A stretch of 32,140 nucleotides of DNA. Source: Firmicutes bacterium UBA1393. Its GTDB lineage: Bacteria; Bacillota; DTU025. Under the pieces are notes generated by a model. It did no database searches and had not been told where the DNA came from. It worked only from the letters and a program-made list of their open reading frames with translations. The position numbers and the translations under genes were made by a program. The stretch covers positions 16,588 to 48,727 of the forward strand of contig DBQN01000002.1 in the NCBI GenBank assembly GCA_002305255.1. The letters are read 5' to 3'. The first letter of the stretch is position 1; each line of letters opens with the position of its first letter. Below are positions 31,803-32,140 of this stretch, in pieces.

Positions 31803-32140
31803 CAGATGATTGGTGGCGATTCGGCCATGATCGCGTTAGCCCGGACACTTCGCCCCCAACAGCTCCTCCTGGCCGAACCGGCGGGATCGCCGTCGCGAGC
31901 CCACGGCCGGTTGTGGGAGGGCATTGCCTGCGCATCTGCTAGAGGAGTTGCGGCTGACGTGTCCCGCGCGGCCCGCCGATCCTGTGAGCTTGGCCGTCGC
32001 TCTAGAGGAGGTTTGCATCGATTCTCACAGATAGGGCGGACCTCTATGCCGATTTCCTCAACAAAGGACTCCGCTATCTTGCGAAACCGACGTAAAGGCC
32101 CGCGCCCGCCTCCACGCCGTCGTCCGGTCGAGCCCCCGCC
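31803..32140. other. Right-end region with no recognised gene
   Basis: No reading frame here resembles a family I know. Two plus-strand ribosome-site-like CTAGAGGAG motifs occur at about 31939 and 32002. After the second one a frame with ATG at 32046 (MPISSTKDSAILRNRRKG, then Pro/Arg-rich) stays open to the window edge and could be the start of a gene. Another plus frame ends at about 32030. Both are unsupported without sequence beyond the edge. Confidence 0.25.

Overview
The window looks like a chromosomal segment of a GC-rich, endospore-forming member of the Firmicutes (Clostridia-like). The evidence is a complete class III heat-shock operon (ctsR-mcsA-mcsB-clpC-radA-disA), a spo0A gene with a sigma-H-type promoter, CarD, a PIN/TRAM (YacL-like) protein, and a V/A-type ATPase in the ntpFIKECGABD order known from Enterococcus hirae. 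Start codons are often TTG or GTG, and purine-rich ribosome binding sites fix most of them. Nearly all genes are on the minus strand. The plus strand carries one small conserved gene near the left end and the ccm block in the middle.

Layout. 1-1116 (minus): a YacL-like PIN/TRAM membrane protein cut by the window edge, then carD. 1142-1192: back-to-back sigma-A promoters sharing one -35 region, for carD (minus) and a 134-residue conserved protein (plus, 1253-1657). 1672-8923 (minus): the ctsR operon, with one CtsR box at its promoter and a second box about 70 bp further upstream. 9044-14702 (minus): radical SAM protein, LysM/M23 peptidase, rho and pyrG. 14810-18002 (minus): argS followed by a fused membrane/metallo-beta-lactamase-fold protein. 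18003-18843: an 841-bp intergenic region with seven copies of a 16-bp palindrome, many at an exact 32-bp period, plus hairpins. 18844-21362 (plus): ccmA-ccmB-ccmC-ccmD-ccmE for cytochrome c maturation, with a dyad operator on its promoter. The CcmE carries the CxxxY variant of the heme-binding motif. 21363-21534: convergent terminator region. 21535-30208 (minus): the nine-gene V-type ATPase operon, whose NtpK keeps the known sodium ligands. 30441-31283 (minus): spo0A. 31674-31748 (minus): tRNA-Arg(CCG). The last 390 bases hold no gene I can name.

How it fits together. CtsR, McsA, McsB and ClpC form the arginine-phosphorylation protein quality-control circuit. RadA and DisA, co-transcribed with them, handle recombination and DNA-damage signalling by c-di-AMP. 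The V-ATPase and the Ccm proteins point to membrane bioenergetics based on c-type cytochromes and probably a sodium gradient. Spo0A links physiology to sporulation. The most unusual items are the palindrome array at 18274-18634, the CxxxY CcmE in a Gram-positive-type genome, the Asn in the acidic pocket of Spo0A, the in-frame internal start inside the membrane/hydrolase fusion, and the alternating G/C leader of pyrG.
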